From the NCBI GenBank assembly GCA_008360955.1, contig LUCM01003323.1, forward strand, positions 352,462-416,461: a stretch of DNA of 64,000 nucleotides, written 5' to 3'. This stretch comes from Fasciolopsis buskii (lineage: Eukaryota > Platyhelminthes > Trematoda > Plagiorchiida > Fasciolidae). The notes beneath the pieces were generated by a model that saw only the letters and a program-made list of their open reading frames with translations, was not told the DNA's origin and searched no databases. Made by a program: the position numbers and the translations under genes. Positions 39,770 to 52,314 of the stretch are shown one piece after another (the stretch's first letter is position 1; each line of letters opens with the position of its first letter).

Positions 39770-41250
39770 ATCCAGAAAATTGCCGCTAAAAAACCTGAGG
39801 CAAGTAGACAGCAGTAATCAGCTGCCAAACGGTAATCAGAGAATGACGGTCAACGAAAATCCTGCCATATTTACGTTGTTCCGAACGGTCCAATGAATTC
39901 AACAGTCCTGACAAGGAAACTGCTTTTCGTTCAACCACAGTTTATTTCCGCGGCCATATGCCATCATGTCTCTTGGTATTCAGCCAACCATATCTGTGTC
40001 GCAAATTTTACCGAAATTATTTAGTCTAATTTTGAAATCTTGCGGTAGACAGTAATTTAACCACGTCATCGAATCCCGGTAAACCGAGGATTTTTCTGGA
40101 TGTTTCCCCCACTGTGTATATTTAAGCTGTCCATTTCCGTCACTCACACCCGTAAACATAGTTGCTCGCAGTATCCTTTCCTAATGGATTATTTTGCAGT
40201 TTTTAGTAGCGAAAGAATTGGTGGGATTTCCAAAACAATAGTCCTTCATTATCAACCGCCAACTCGTCTTTAAGAAATCACGGAATCTCCGCAAAGTTGT
40301 CCCACCCCTTATGGGAATTATCAACAACGGACATCCACCACTCCCGCCCAAACTTAATCGAAAATTTGAGCGGAACGAGGCTAACACGACTGGCTTCCAG
40401 TGGTTTATCGAATCTAAACGTCCATCAGGGCAGTCTGGTAGCAGGCAACCGACATGCTTAAATGGAATTCTTTGAACTTACATAACCACTCTTTCCAGCG
40501 CTTGATTTTACTTATTTGCTCAAGCCGTACAAGTTATTGCCAGTTTGGCAGCTATCGAGTGAAACGAACTACCTATTGCCACGCACCTCCTTTTGACTTA
40601 TTATATGAGCACAACAATAAAAAAAATCGAATTTATTTGAGCTTCGTAGTCGTCCATTGATGAAGACGTAGATCGTAGAACGAAGATCCTTCTTTCGATT
40701 ATATGCCTCTCATAAAACCACTAATGTGACCACTGGTACCTCTAAAGCTTGCAACGTCTATGGCAACCATACCAATGGAAATATGCCCAAGAACATATTT
40801 AGAGCATAACTTCGGGGCAGTAACCCTTATGGTTTTCTGCTTAGCCGAGACTTGCATGCACGACTTAATCATTGTGGTTCAACTGAATTCGTTCTCTGGA
40901 TGTGCTTTCACCTTATGGTTAGGGCAGATTTTGCATCTTGTCAGGCACATGTAAAAGTCCCTTTGGGGGCTGAAGCTGCGTGCGATTCGCTTGGATTGCT
41001 CGTCCAAAGCTAAAATTAGTCCAATGCAACCGTTGCTTGTTTGTTTTCGCCGCGTAGGCTGCTGCTGACCACATGTCGGATACCGTCAGAGATATAGTTC
41101 ACCAGTAGCATCGCCAGCTTCTCCAAGAGGCATCCCTCTAAGAACATGGTGGTACTGAATGGGGATCTAAAGACCAAAGTAGTCAACTGTGTCCAGACGA
41201 CCAAATGCTTGTAAACCATTGTGGCAACAGCTTCTGATGTAGGGATTACC
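39770..41250. other. gap: nothing recognised
   Basis: Short ORFs on both strands without support. Confidence 0.4.
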
Positions 41251-41279
41251 GTAATCGATTGGTTCATCTGTTCGTGGAC

Positions 41280-41591
41280 CACCTCACATTCCGTTTTGTC
41301 ATCGATGACCTCCGTGACGAGGCAACGGAAGTTCTATTAAAAGAATACGTCGAGTTTCTAGTTGGTAACGTACTTCTAGACTCGCACTATGCAAATAAAA
41401 TCACGTTTGTGAGCAAAGATGCTGTTATAGTATTAGAAGTTCTAGGCAAGTGCGCTGTCTTTATCGTGGTGTGGAATACCTTTTTACTCTCCAAGTATAA
41501 TGTCCTCCTACAAGACTGGCGGGACTACATCGATGCATTTGCTCTCGTTGCTGATAGGTTAGAAACAGTTAAGAAGTTTTCCTATTTGTAA
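41280..41591 (+). pseudogene. histone-fold (H4-like) sequence, probably degenerate
   Basis: The frame DDLRDEATEVLLKEYVEF, then SHYANKITFVSKDAVIVLEV, then LGK aligns without gaps over 44 residues to histone H4 from its EETRGVLK segment to KRQGR. The Glu, Thr, Leu-Lys, Ala, Thr, Asp, Val, Leu and Gly positions match (about 25% identity). A GIT-containing piece resembling the H4 N-terminal part lies in another frame just upstream (41240-41255), and the H4 tail is absent. This suggests a decayed or very divergent H4 copy. Histone-fold similarity at this level can be fortuitous. Confidence 0.28.
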
Positions 41592-41599
41592 AACTGCAT

Positions 41600-43830
41600 G
41601 ACTGCCGGCGGGAGTTTGATGACAAGATAGACAACCGAATAACGAATGCCTAACTGTAGTGCTACTTGTGGATATGTCGTGTGTGTTGGTGTGTACAACG
41701 TTATCATACGTAACGTCCTCCTGCAGGCACACGAAACCTCGACTCTTTAAGCAGTTGCTGTTGACTACCTGTCCGTATTCAATAGTCTATTTCTGAAGAG
41801 CATTTTGCGAGTTTGGTTGCGGCAGCTAACAAGAAATCCCACGGTTGGAAAGCATTTTCACGAAACTAGGCGTGCGCGTGCCCAGTTAGTGTTACCCTAT
41901 TAGTTAATCGGCTTTGTTGAGTCAGGCATGCGCCAAGTATACATCTACCTCGTGCTGTGTTCTCCGAGCATGAGACTGGCTGAAGACAGCATGGAGTTTA
42001 GGCCATGACGTGATCTCTGCATATCAAAATGTTGGGGCCAAGAATTGATCATTCCGACCAGTGAGGATTTCACGAACGGAGACCTGGAGATTTACAATAC
42101 AGCTGGTTAAAACCATTTCTAATCATGGACATAAGCTATGCCCAGTAGCGGTTGTACTGAACATTTCAAAAACGGGGGATCGCCAGGGGAATGGTTATAT
42201 TCGTTCTGCACAACCCAAGGTCGAGAAAAATAAGTATCTCTACGAGAAGCCGGGAGGCAGATAAGCTTCAACTGGCCTGAGGAGCGATTCTGTCTCTGTC
42301 TCTGCTTCCTCCCAGTGAAAAACTTTTTCGTAAACTAATCAGCCTAATCGAACAGAATTGTTAGCTCAGACTAACGAGCTGGTCGCGTTGTTTGATACTT
42401 ATCTGCTTCTGGTGGAAAATGATTTCATTCAACGAATATCGATCTGTAGTCTTTTCCCTACGGCTGGAAATCAGCGGTATTAAAGAGAGAGGAAAAAAAT
42501 CAGTAGGATCAAAAGACTTAGGAACAAAGCGGTGTTACGTCAGGTTTTGGGGAGCATTCGAATGGAACCATGGTAAATTAACTTGTTCTTTTTCATCGTG
42601 AGGCTTGTGGAAACATTATGCTCACGTTAGAGCGAAGAAACTATTCAAGTATTATCCTAGCGTGAGACAAAAATGGTGGCAAATGGGAAATCGTGAGCAC
42701 ATCTAACCTCTTAGGATCTCATATAGTTTTGCACCATTGCAGGTTTCCGGGTTATTGGTGCCGGCACCATCCTGGCGTATTGTCAGTCACTGAGGCGCTG
42801 AGAGATGATACTTCCAATTCACTGATGCGCTACGTTACTGAAAATATGAATTAGGTAAAATTGATATCGATTTTCAGGTTACAGCTTACCCACTCATCAG
42901 CTCTGCATGGGGGACATTTTTTATCGATCAAGAGCTATGGGAAATCCGAATAACCGTTATTATGACAAATTAGCTTTAATTTTATGGGAGTAAATTTATC
43001 AGTCATCATGTTTATTTTCCTGCTTCATTTTTTTTTACAAAACACCACGCCCCTGTTTTTTACTGGGTTACTGGTGAATACAAATATGGCTCAGGAAATC
43101 ACTTATTGTATAGCGTTATCGCTCAATTCAGCATCAACTCATCATTAAAATACTTGTACAGTTGATACAGATTTGTTTGGAATTATTATTAGCAGTTCAC
43201 TTCGAGCTTCCAGGGACGGGGACAGGGAAGCGGGAGGGACGATTGTGATTCGAAATCCTCAGCCGTTACGTTATCGAACGGACTGTCACCAACTTCTCAA
43301 ATCTCACCACATAACGTAATACCTATCTGTTACCGACATGGATGGCTATGAATCCCTGGAGCACAGTAATCGACTCCCAATGACAGATGACTTCTCTGCA
43401 GATAGCCTTAGTCCGAAGTGGGCCCTTAAGATGACCTACAGAATTTATCGACTGGTACAATACGAGCATCGTTTACTGGTTAATTTACTCATTTAGTACC
43501 ATTGTTCAACACCATCAGGAAACCATAGATTGGCTGTACAGTTGTTTCACCCTTGTTAAGAACAGCTAGATGTTCGACTCACATTCATTCGTCCCAGGTT
43601 CGTGTCTCTTTTCCGGCGCAGTAGATATAAGCTACCGATGATTCCAAATAACAAAGAATCAACTGTACAGTTATTTTATGGTATCACTGTTGAGCTCAGC
43701 GACAGCAACAAGATAAAATGTTGGTTAACTATGTAATCTTCTACTATTAGGATTGGTCAAATATATATATTCATGTGTCCGATCTGTGACTTCCCTTATT
43801 AATTAAATAACAAACAGCAGTGGCGATCAC
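41600..43830. other. gap: possible worn repeats
   Basis: GC-richer segments at 41650-42300 look like decayed repeat DNA, but no motif identifies them. A B-box-like GATTTCGAATC on minus (43245-43260) may be another SINE relic. A fair acceptor at 42742 opens two frames. Confidence 0.3.
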
Positions 43831-43835
43831 ATTGT

Positions 43836-43849
43836 ATCTATCTATCTGC

Positions 43850-43919
<70 letters not shown>

Positions 43920-43958
43920 GTCTCTTATCTAATCATTTCTATCTATCTATCTATCTAC

Positions 43959-43998
<40 letters not shown>
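43836..43998 (+). repeat. TATC tetranucleotide microsatellite
   Basis: Two long arrays of TATC (about 20 and 15 units, with a few TGCC/TACC variants) are split by a 20-bp non-repeat piece and end in AT-rich sequence. The ORF through it is only the repeat read in frame (YLSI) and is not a gene. Confidence 0.95.
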
Positions 43999-44399
43999 AT
44001 ACAAATATATACATATTGCTCGCTTTAACAGGACGTTTGATAAAAGCTTCATAAAGTTTCCCGACATAAACGTCTCACACGGACATTAGAACAGCACCTG
44101 GTAGGTACCTGGTTGAGTATTAACAGAATATGACAGTTACATTTTATTATTACCAATTTTCAAGTTATAACACGGGGTCACTTTGCATTTTATTCCTTGG
44201 GTGCGCCACTATTTGTCGGCTCACTAACACCTTGGCTGACTGCTACACAAACGCTTGCGCCATTTAGTTTACTAAGCTCGCATTTATTGTGCATTCTTGG
44301 TAGTGTGTTCGGTATGCTTTTATAGGGCCCCAAATAAACTCTGAAATCATATTTATTAACCATTTTAGAAAGTTGCTTATTTCAAAGTTATCAACTTAC

Positions 44400-44467
44400 C
44401 CAAGCGTAAGACGAGTCAAATCCTTTGGCAGCAAAGTAGGACGTCAATTCTTCAATCGATACGCATT
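44400..44467 (-). CDS. candidate internal exon, function unknown
   Basis: A 68-nt stretch sits between a good acceptor (TCTAATTGTTCCAG) and a perfect donor (TTGG|GTAAGT). It starts with two bases of a split codon, ends in phase 0 and reads CVSIEELTSYFAAKGFDSSY. No neighbouring exon was joined and no family is recognised. Confidence 0.33.
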
Positions 44468-44523
44468 CTGGAACAATTAGATTGACCAAATGGCATCGTT
44501 TGTTAGTGCCACAGATATAGAAA

Positions 44524-44819
44524 ATGATAACGATTTGGAAAACCATTTTGACTTCCTTGATGATAGTAGTATTGGCGATGTTAAGTACTGGTCTGGCCAG
44601 TTTTACTAAATGGAAAACAACCATCTCAGTGCTTCACGTAATTCCAACAGGCTTTATTATTTTTATTTTTGATGTCACCATAAAAAGAATGCTTCTAATG
44701 ATTCTGCCTATTCTTTTGAAGATTACGGTTGCGAGGATGCGCCATCTGGAGCCAGTGAGTCTACTGATCGTCTGTTTGCTGCTCCTGACTGCAAACATGT
44801 ATATATCAGGACCGAATGA
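44524..44819 (+). CDS. candidate signal-peptide gene, short intron
   Basis: ATG at 44524 opens a hydrophobic leader (MITIWKTILTSLMIVVLAML) with a cleavage-like STGLA/S, reaching CAC|GTAATT at 44637 in phase 0. A 50-nt pyrimidine-rich intron would end at AAAAAG (44687). The next exon, 44688 on, is open in phase 0 as an acidic stretch (NASNDSAYSFEDYGCEDAPS) to a TGA at 44817-44819, or to a good internal donor CCA|GTGAGT. The last ~25 nt overlap an interspersed repeat that lies on the other strand, which weakens the stop assignment. Confidence 0.22.
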
Positions 44820-44872
44820 TGTAAGGAGTGTGTCAAAAAACCGATGAGCCATATATTGGTTTTAATTGTGAA

Positions 44873-45050
44873 TGATATAATGGTAATAACACAGCGTTGT
44901 TGGTAGACGTAATTTGTGAACGCTTCGGTTACCGTGGGTAGTCTTTCTCAAGGCGTTTTTTGGTTGTAAAAATTGCCTAGAGAAAGACTGCCCAAGGTAG
45001 TCGAAACGTTGACACATTAGATCTACCAGCAAGCCTGTATCCTTCAAAAT
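44873..45050. repeat. fold-back repeat with ~75-bp imperfect arms
   Basis: Left arm (44873-44957, read on minus) and right arm (44968-45050, read on plus) share CGAARCGTT, then ACA, ATTA and TCTACCARCAA. Next to the short spacer, GGGTAGTCTTTCTC pairs with GAGAAAGACTGCCC. RNA from either strand would form a long hairpin. Both arms are copies of one element, here inverted. Confidence 0.65.
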
Positions 45051-45059
45051 CTGTTGCGA

Positions 45060-47260
45060 ACCCTCTGACGATGGTTTATTTTTATTTGGATAGTTAACGC
45101 AATTAAAACACTTCACTTGTTTTTGGATGGCACTGTTGGTAGAATGGGAAATCCATTTGTACTCTATACGTCCAAAAGTCGACAACAAGCGCCGGAACCG
45201 AACTGGCTCTTGGAGTCGACTTTTTGGTGCGTGGTACTTAACTGAGCTTCTCATTTCATATAATTAATGGTTATTTGGCATTAATATTTGTTGGCTGCAC
45301 TCAGTCGTATGTGTAATCACCATTGGCATCAACAAGGCGCCCTATAGTAATGGCTAACACGGACATACTTCATCTAGTTCCAGTCATAAGCCCTGTTAGT
45401 CGGATCGATCATTCCATGTGAGGGAGAAGCAACTGCATGTTGTTCCACCTGGAAGGTTAAATTTCTGTCTCTACCTGATAGCTTGCACACGCGGTGCCAT
45501 CTTACATCTACCAAAAGTTAACCACTGAGCAAAATTTTTAGACATCCGGTGGATTGAACTCGATTCCAAATGACACGTCCTAGATGAAGCCCTGTCAGGT
45601 TTAACTATCAGTGGTGTAGGGAATCTACAATAGCCTTTAACGTAAGCCGAGTAGGAAGACCAGAATGAAGTTACTTTGGTAAACGACTTATTTACAATGA
45701 ACTGAAACTATTTGGCACTGCATTTTCCTCAACTATTTCGTCCAGAAAACAGCCCATTTACCATGCTGCACGACAACTTCAGTCGTGGCTTCCAATAATC
45801 CAGAATTCAATGGCAGAACTTAATCAACAAGACCTCGAAGTAACTGAACAAAACGTTCAAATAATCGACTGGGTTAGTTTCATGCCAGGGACATTTTCTT
45901 GGTTTAGTTTTTGAAGGAGAGATAGAGTGGTCAAGAAAAGAATCAAGGCAGAAAGCCCAAAGTTGGGACGATTGCAGTATAGTCTCAACTTGGTATTTCT
46001 AACGATTTCTGATCTATTTTATTTATATTTGAGATTTTATTGTCATCCGGCTTACATGCAAAACGATACGTTTTATATTTGTTTTTCATTCCTTCAATAA
46101 TCAAGTAACGATACAGGGCATTTTCAGTAAGACAGTCGCGGCTGACGAAAGGTTGCCACATGGAGAAATCTACCGGCGTTGGAAGGAATAAAACCCACCG
46201 CTTTTATCATGAAACTCCATACTGCTGAGCGCCCAGCCACTACCGTACACAGTCCACCGATCCTTGTTGTAATCGTGAGATGTACCGCCTGTCAACCTGC
46301 TGATACTACACAAAACAGCTCATAAACCATCCTGTCGCTGTCATTATGGTCAAAATGTGTATTCTCCGTTATACCGCTTCAATAACATCTACCAAACAGC
46401 GAGACGACTAGATAAACGTGATCTGGATCGTAATATCTTCCTATATAAAACGAAATATAAATCACCGGATTTAGTTTTATATGGAGAACAGTGTAGGTCT
46501 GGTGAAACACGAACTCATTTAGCCATTTTCCCAACCTGGAACTAGGCAATTGGGCGCAGTAAAGATTTCGACAAATGGAAGTTTCTATAAGATTTATTTA
46601 TAACCCACTGGCAATCGTAACAATCAGACCAGAGCGTCACTGGTGAACCGTCTTCGAGCCAGCGGTAGTCGCTGGAATTTATCCTCTGGGTTCCGGGAGT
46701 TACCGAATTTAGACTAATGAGTTAGTGGTTACAAACTGCCTTGAAGTCACACCGTAGCGTCCTTGACGTACAAGTGCAATCGCAATGTTTCGAACCGCAA
46801 ATCACCTGGAATGTACGTGTTGATTTACCAATTTGAATAAAGCAGAAAAGTGTTTACACTGGTAGCGTAAAAAAACGGATGTTTCATGATCTTACTTTTT
46901 TCATCCTTCAAGTTTAATTTTAATTAAAATTAGTACGCATAGGCTTATTAAAATACATAGACGTTTGAGGGTTTATTCTCTTTGACCTGGCAGCACAAGA
47001 GTTTTTCTTATCTATAGTCTGTAGAAATTGAACCCAAACGCAGAGCAATACTCGTCTTAACCAGAGAATTTTGCTAGAAATACAGAATATAATAGATGAA
47101 TCTGAAATGTTGCGGCGGCGCCCTTTGACTGGCTGCATTACCATTCTGTATCACTTTATTTCGTTGTTTTATTGTCGGGTATTTGGATCCATTATGTTCT
47201 CCGATCGCCGTTACAATCGCTCGTAAGTTGTTTATACCTACTCGCTAAATGGAATTGACT
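45060..47260. other. gap: SINE copy only
   Basis: Besides the SINE at 46.1 kb, an open stretch RRLDKRDLDRNIFLYKTKY (46395-46490, plus) lies between a fair acceptor (CTACCAAACAG) and a weak donor (TCTG|GTGAAA); left uncalled. Confidence 0.3.
46090..46245 (-). mobile_element. tRNA-derived SINE copy, near full length
   Basis: On minus it has the A box GTGGCTGGGCGCTCAGCA (46223-46240), a worn B-box region (GGGTTTTATTCCTTCC), the CGCCGG body and a tail CTGTATCGTTACTTGATTAT. The order and spacing match the 9.0 kb copy. Confidence 0.6.
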
Positions 47261-47265
47261 GTCTC

Positions 47266-49905
47266 GTGACACAGTATCATCCTAGTTTTTCTCGCCATGC
47301 CTGCACTATCATAACGAACTTATACATTGCCACTTTCAGCTCACAACAAAATGTCGCATCTTTTTTCGACTCCTTTTTAGTATTTATCGTTCCTCTTCTT
47401 GAGGACGGTCTGCATATCATTGTAGGCGGTTTCAACCCTGAATCTACTCTACCACTGACTGTGTTGGATTTGACCGACCATTGCGTTTCTCCCATCAGAA
47501 GTGGCTCCATTTTAAATAGACTTATTACCAACCACCCTGATTTATTCTCTCTGAAATTGCATGCTCCAATTTCAAGTAGTGATCAATGTCCACTTTTGTT
47601 AAGGCCCAAGATATATTCTAGGTCAGCTTTCCATTCCTTCAGGCGAACAAATCAAATCCAAGTTTGCCTCCGTAACTTTTCATACAAAAACCTTGTTCTT
47701 CTCCGGAAATCCCTTTCACTTGCATCTACTTTTCATCTTTTATCTTTTACTCCCCTTCTTAGTGAAATAACGATATACATCATTTTTCTGGTACGACGCC
47801 GCGGCCAACTGAGGGTTGTTAAATGGGGAAGCTGACCGGCGGCGGGAGGACTCGAACCCGTGGACTTCATATCCCAACTGCAGAACCTTTTCCGTTTGGC
47901 CACCTGTTCTTCTTTTACGCCCCTGCTCAACGACAGTGTCAAACTATTCACATAGACATATAACGTAATTTTTGATATCTGCTGCCCTTCAGCAAAACCA
48001 TTCTTCTTAAAGGGCCGTATCTCTACCCAGAAACTGAAATCTCTAAGAAGACACAAGGAGCACTTCTACAAATCTCGTAATAACTCAAGCGTGTGGTATA
48101 TTTCCAAACTAATGAAAGCCGAAGTCAAACGCATCGACACTGCATTGGCCAGAAAAATCTTGTGTGGCGACAACAACCGATTTCCACAGCAAGGCACTCG
48201 ACTGTTATGTGGGAAGAAGAAACATGCAAAATTTTCTGCAGGTGTCGACAGCATCAATCGTGCTCTCATTCATTCTTCCACTTACACTCCAGTCATATTT
48301 GGACTGGATGATGATATGACAGTTACAAGTTTTTCAATACAATAAGGTGCTCGACCTTCTGAGCACCACTAAAATTACCACAGGGGTGGGTTCTGACAGT
48401 CTGTTCTCAGCTCTTTTAAGGCACCGACTTCTCTGATTAACACATCATTAAACTCGCCTTCTATCCCTGACTGCTGAAGACCAGTCATTATTATTTCCAT
48501 CCCCAAATCTAGCAGTTAAACTATTTTATCAACATGCATTCGTCCCGTCGCTTTCTTCTGGTCTTAAGCTCACAGCGTGCTGTACTCAAACGTCTGCGTT
48601 CTTCTATATACCCTCCTGACGACTCCTATCAGGTTGCTTATAAATCTAACAGGTCTACTCTGGACGCTGTCGCTTCCCTCATTCGCCACATTTGTAAGTA
48701 CTTAAACTAATCGGTGAAATCTGTGTGTTGCGCCTTCCTGGACTATTGGTCGGCATTCGATTCCGTTTCACGGCCTCTTCTACTTCACAAACTGCAAACA
48801 TTTGCTTGCCCCAGACCTTTATTAGCATGGCTGTCTGGTTACTTTACTAACCGAACCCAGTACACACGAATGGACGATAAGAATTCGAAACTGTTGATTA
48901 ACACCTCAGGCGTGTTTCCTGGTGCTGTTCTTTCACCGTACCTCTTCTCTACGTACATCAGCAACTTATCAACTAGCTCACCCAGTCTTCTGTTTAAGTA
49001 TGCCGGTGATGTTGCCCTCTCAAACCGTTTCGAACAACCATGATTTCCAAAGGTTTTCCAACAACCTATCTTCTGTTTACGATTTATCCGCACGAGCTGG
49101 TTTAAATCTCAACACATCTAAATGTTTCGAATGTCTTTTCTCTCTCTCCATCGTTCAGCCTACCCATTCGAAACGTCTTCCATCAACTCAGCAACACTTA
49201 CTAGCTTTGATTCTTTGAAATATCTAAGAGTTACTGTTGATAAAAATCTAAAGTGGACTTCTCACATTTCCACCTGTGTACAAACTCTCCGACGGTTGTC
49301 ATTTCAAATCAGGAAGCTGCGGCACTACAAGGTGAAACGAAGCACCATCTTTCGATTTGTATACCAATGTTTTTTCAATCCTTCTTTACTATCGTCCTGT
49401 TATTCTTCCAGGTTTACTCAAAAAAGACTTTGAAATTCTTCGCCGGAGTTATCAATTATTAACCGGGTGTCCTTTATACCACTAACTGAATTGTCCCTAA
49501 ATCTGTGTGATCAGCAATTATTAGCATGTGAGAAATTCGCTCACAAAATTCTTTCATATACCACGTATCCCGTACACAACGATCTTTCAAAGTGCCGCTC
49601 TCATATTTCTACACGATCCGCTTTACGTTCTATATTCTTTAGAATCAATATTTATAGGAACTTCACTGTTTCATATTTAGCAGGAATTTTGACAAACCGT
49701 GACCGAGTTTCAGCTGAATACCTGAGCAACACACCATAATGTGCTATGATTATTTTTCGATGATTTTTGTGTTTCTCATGAGGCGATGAGTAAACTTTTA
49801 TTTCGTTTATTTATTTATTTAGCTATTTTATTTTTACCCCCATATTTTTTAACTGAAATGCGGTATCATTTACTGTTCGAAAGAGACTATACAATACAAT
49901 ACAAT
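47266..49905 (+). mobile_element. CR1/Jockey-group LINE fossil (endonuclease plus reverse transcriptase)
   Basis: The endonuclease C-terminus is visible as HIIVGGFNPES (47412) and ISSSDQCPLLL (47572), the usual VGDFN and SDH motifs with substitutions. A basic linker (LKSLRRHKEHFYKS, 48030) leads to the reverse transcriptase. There, FLDYWSAFDSVSRPLLLHKL (48732), GVFPGAVLSPYLFSTYISNL (48909) and KYAGDVAL (48996, normally YADD) are clear, followed by the SLKYLRVTVDKNLKWTSHI block (49215). The frame shifts near 49030 and again near 49170, and stops interrupt the fingers region (48350-48700). The 3' end carries ATACA repeats (49892-49905), typical of a LINE tail. The element is inactive. Confidence 0.85.
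47743..47929 (-). mobile_element. tRNA-derived SINE inserted in the CR1/Jockey LINE, with target-site duplication
   Basis: The insertion 47762-47910 is flanked by 19-bp direct repeats (47743-47761 and 47911-47929; 16 of 19 bases agree) that encode SFTPLL on both sides, so the LINE frame resumes exactly. On the minus strand it has an A-box-like GTGGCCAAACGG, a perfect B box (GGTTCGAGTCC, near 47855), a CCGCCGGTCAGCTTCCC body and an AT-rich tail ending in GTTATTTCA. Confidence 0.85.
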
Positions 49906-50399
49906 ATATTTTGTTCTTATAGTCAGACATACCAGGGCTGTCTGGTGAGACAAAAATAAGATAAACGTGATTATTCTTTTTTTCTTAAGCTTCTAATTTT
50001 GTTGCTAAGTTTAAAAAAATGTTGCAGTGATGTTTAGCAATGCAAACGGCGCGGTTCAAATGACCGCTCATCACCGACATAGACTTCATTTGTAAGATTA
50101 TGGATTGTTCAGAAGCTGCGATCTTTTTACTTTTATTTCACCATAGGACGGGATTGGAACCGATGGGAAGTGATCCGTAGTCAACGGATAGTCGTCCCGT
50201 TTTCGAATACATGGCTTCAGAGAAAGGAGGAAATGTGTGGTATTATCGAGAGCGTAATACGCCTAATCAGTGACCGGTATTTGGGGTATAAGATGCTTAG
50301 GGTGAATTAAACTTTGATCTTTATCTTTTCTTTTTTCTACTTTTGCTTGCTTTATTACTGAAATCCCGCAATACTTTAGCTGCGACAGGAGAACAACAG

Positions 50400-50466
50400 G
50401 AAAAGAAACGGGGATCTTTAGGTTGAAATGCTATGATGTTGACCACTAGACCAGCGGCCATCAAGT
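50400..50466 (-). mobile_element. tRNA-like head of a SINE copy
   Basis: On minus it has a well-kept A box, TGGCCGCTGGTCTAGTGG (50443-50460), then CAACATCATAGCATTTCAAC, which parallels the 21.1 kb copy. The B box is lost. A second B-box-only fragment (GGTTCCAATCCCG on minus) lies at 50150-50166. Confidence 0.5.
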
Positions 50467-50469
50467 CAA

Positions 50470-52310
50470 AGTTGCAGAAAACCCTATTGGTTCAATTGAT
50501 TCAGTTTGATGTTTGTAGTCAAAAGCAAAAAAGTTGCTGTTGGGGGTTTACGGAATCGCACTGTCGAGTTCGAAACGGATCGCCTTTGAAACAGTGAAAT
50601 TACATAATATCATTGTTCAAATGGGCTATGATCTACGTAAACACGACTTGATGTATCATCTCGACTGGGTTGAGTAGGATCATCTTAGATTCTTTATAGA
50701 AAATTCTCTCGCTTTTCACCTCAATTCGGTAGTTTTCAAGTGTTTGCAAATCGAGGTGATCAATTCAAATTGTGTTTGCAATTTCATTCAACTATTGAAA
50801 AGAAGTGTTGGGTCAAATGTACCAATAACGGGTGCCTCAGAGTGACAAAAATGATGTCGAGAATTTGTAGTTCGCGGACTGTGCTCGAGGTGAATACTTT
50901 AAAATTCACGTTTTTTCACCGTCAAAGTTGATCAAGTGCACCCGTCCTAGTGATGACGCTCGGCAGTTTTAGTTACAGAGAAATTCACAAGTGAAGTGAA
51001 TAGCATATTGCTGACGGCAAACGATCATTGCAACCTCGTTTTTCTACAGGATGACTGATTGCCTTAACACGTGGCAATCATTTCTATTATACCTGGTTAG
51101 ACTAGAAACCAGATCAGATCTGTGCACTTGTCAGACCCAGTGGATGGGTTAGGCATTTTGTTTTTTTGTCTGCACGAATAGACCGATTTCGAGCACATGA
51201 CAACCACCTCAGTGAGAGCAATTTAAAATGGGATTTTGTACTTCTGTCGGTCCATAAATTGTGCGCTATGTTCTCCGGATGAAAACTTTGAAGGTCCAAA
51301 TATTTTCATTTGTTTCTTGATGACATTTGCTCAAAATGTACTAGTACCAACGGTAGCAAATGCCGTTTGCAATGATGTTTAGGATGTTCTTTTACTCCAG
51401 TGACGATTTGCTAACGTAAGGATTACTAAAAGAAATAAGATATTTACTTTTTCTAATGTGCAACGAATGAAATAAACGTAGTGTAAATGCATCGTGAAAT
51501 TAGCTTTGAAGAGAAAGACGCTATCTTTTCTCTGATAGGCAATTGTGTCTTCGCAATCCAACAAGCGAAAGATTGTTGAAGTTTAAGTAAAGTTCAGTTC
51601 GACCACGGGGACAGGGACAAACCAATCAAAAGCATGGAATTACTTTTTATCACGTTTTATTGTCCAGACTCGAATAAAAGTTTAAATAATCGACTTGAAA
51701 CTGAATGTTTACTGAACTGTTCGATAGGTTAATTTTGTAAGCATATATTTTATGGATAATAAGTCGTTCGTGTTTATCCTGATTATGATACCAATAGAAC
51801 TAAAAACAAAGTATTTCGGGTGCCTCTTAGTGATCGGAATTGAATTATTGTAACCTGTTTTTAATGGTAAACAAGAGGGCTACCGCCGAGAATTTTGCGT
51901 CGTTTCAAGTCTATCAGTGATTCCATACTAGTTTTGCTCAGATAGGTCGTATTGGGCTGGGACATCCTTCGTCTCTAGTCTGTTCAGTTCTATTTCAACT
52001 GACATAATGTAACCTATTCACATTCAGAAAAGTTCAAGCAAACACTAGGTAAACCACAGGGCCAGTCGGATTTTTAAAGAGACTAGGGTAATGAATCGTT
52101 TAGTTTGATTTTCACTAAAGATGCTATTTATTTCGACCACGTTAGTCCACGTCTTGTTAATCTTTTTTTGGTAAATTTCCATGACTGACACGCTATTGAT
52201 AGAACTGTATTTTACTAAACACCAAGGTTTTGAAAATGAATTTGGGGATATTTTAAAGGGAATCGTAAAATTAGTCAGCACTTTTACATTTGATGGCCAA
52301 TCGAACATTG
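50470..52310. other. gap: no supported gene
   Basis: Short ORFs only. The open frame downstream of the discoidin-like exon (52314-52045, minus) may be intron. Confidence 0.35.
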
Positions 52311-52314
52311 CTAC

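Noticed and set aside
42742..42855. Terminal exon with FPGYWCRHHPGVLSV
   Set aside because: The same acceptor opens a second equally good-looking frame in this GC-rich piece, showing how easily plausible peptides arise here; nothing joins it.
43820..44089. ORF through the TATC microsatellite
   Set aside because: It is a repeat read in frame (YLSI units), not a protein-coding gene.
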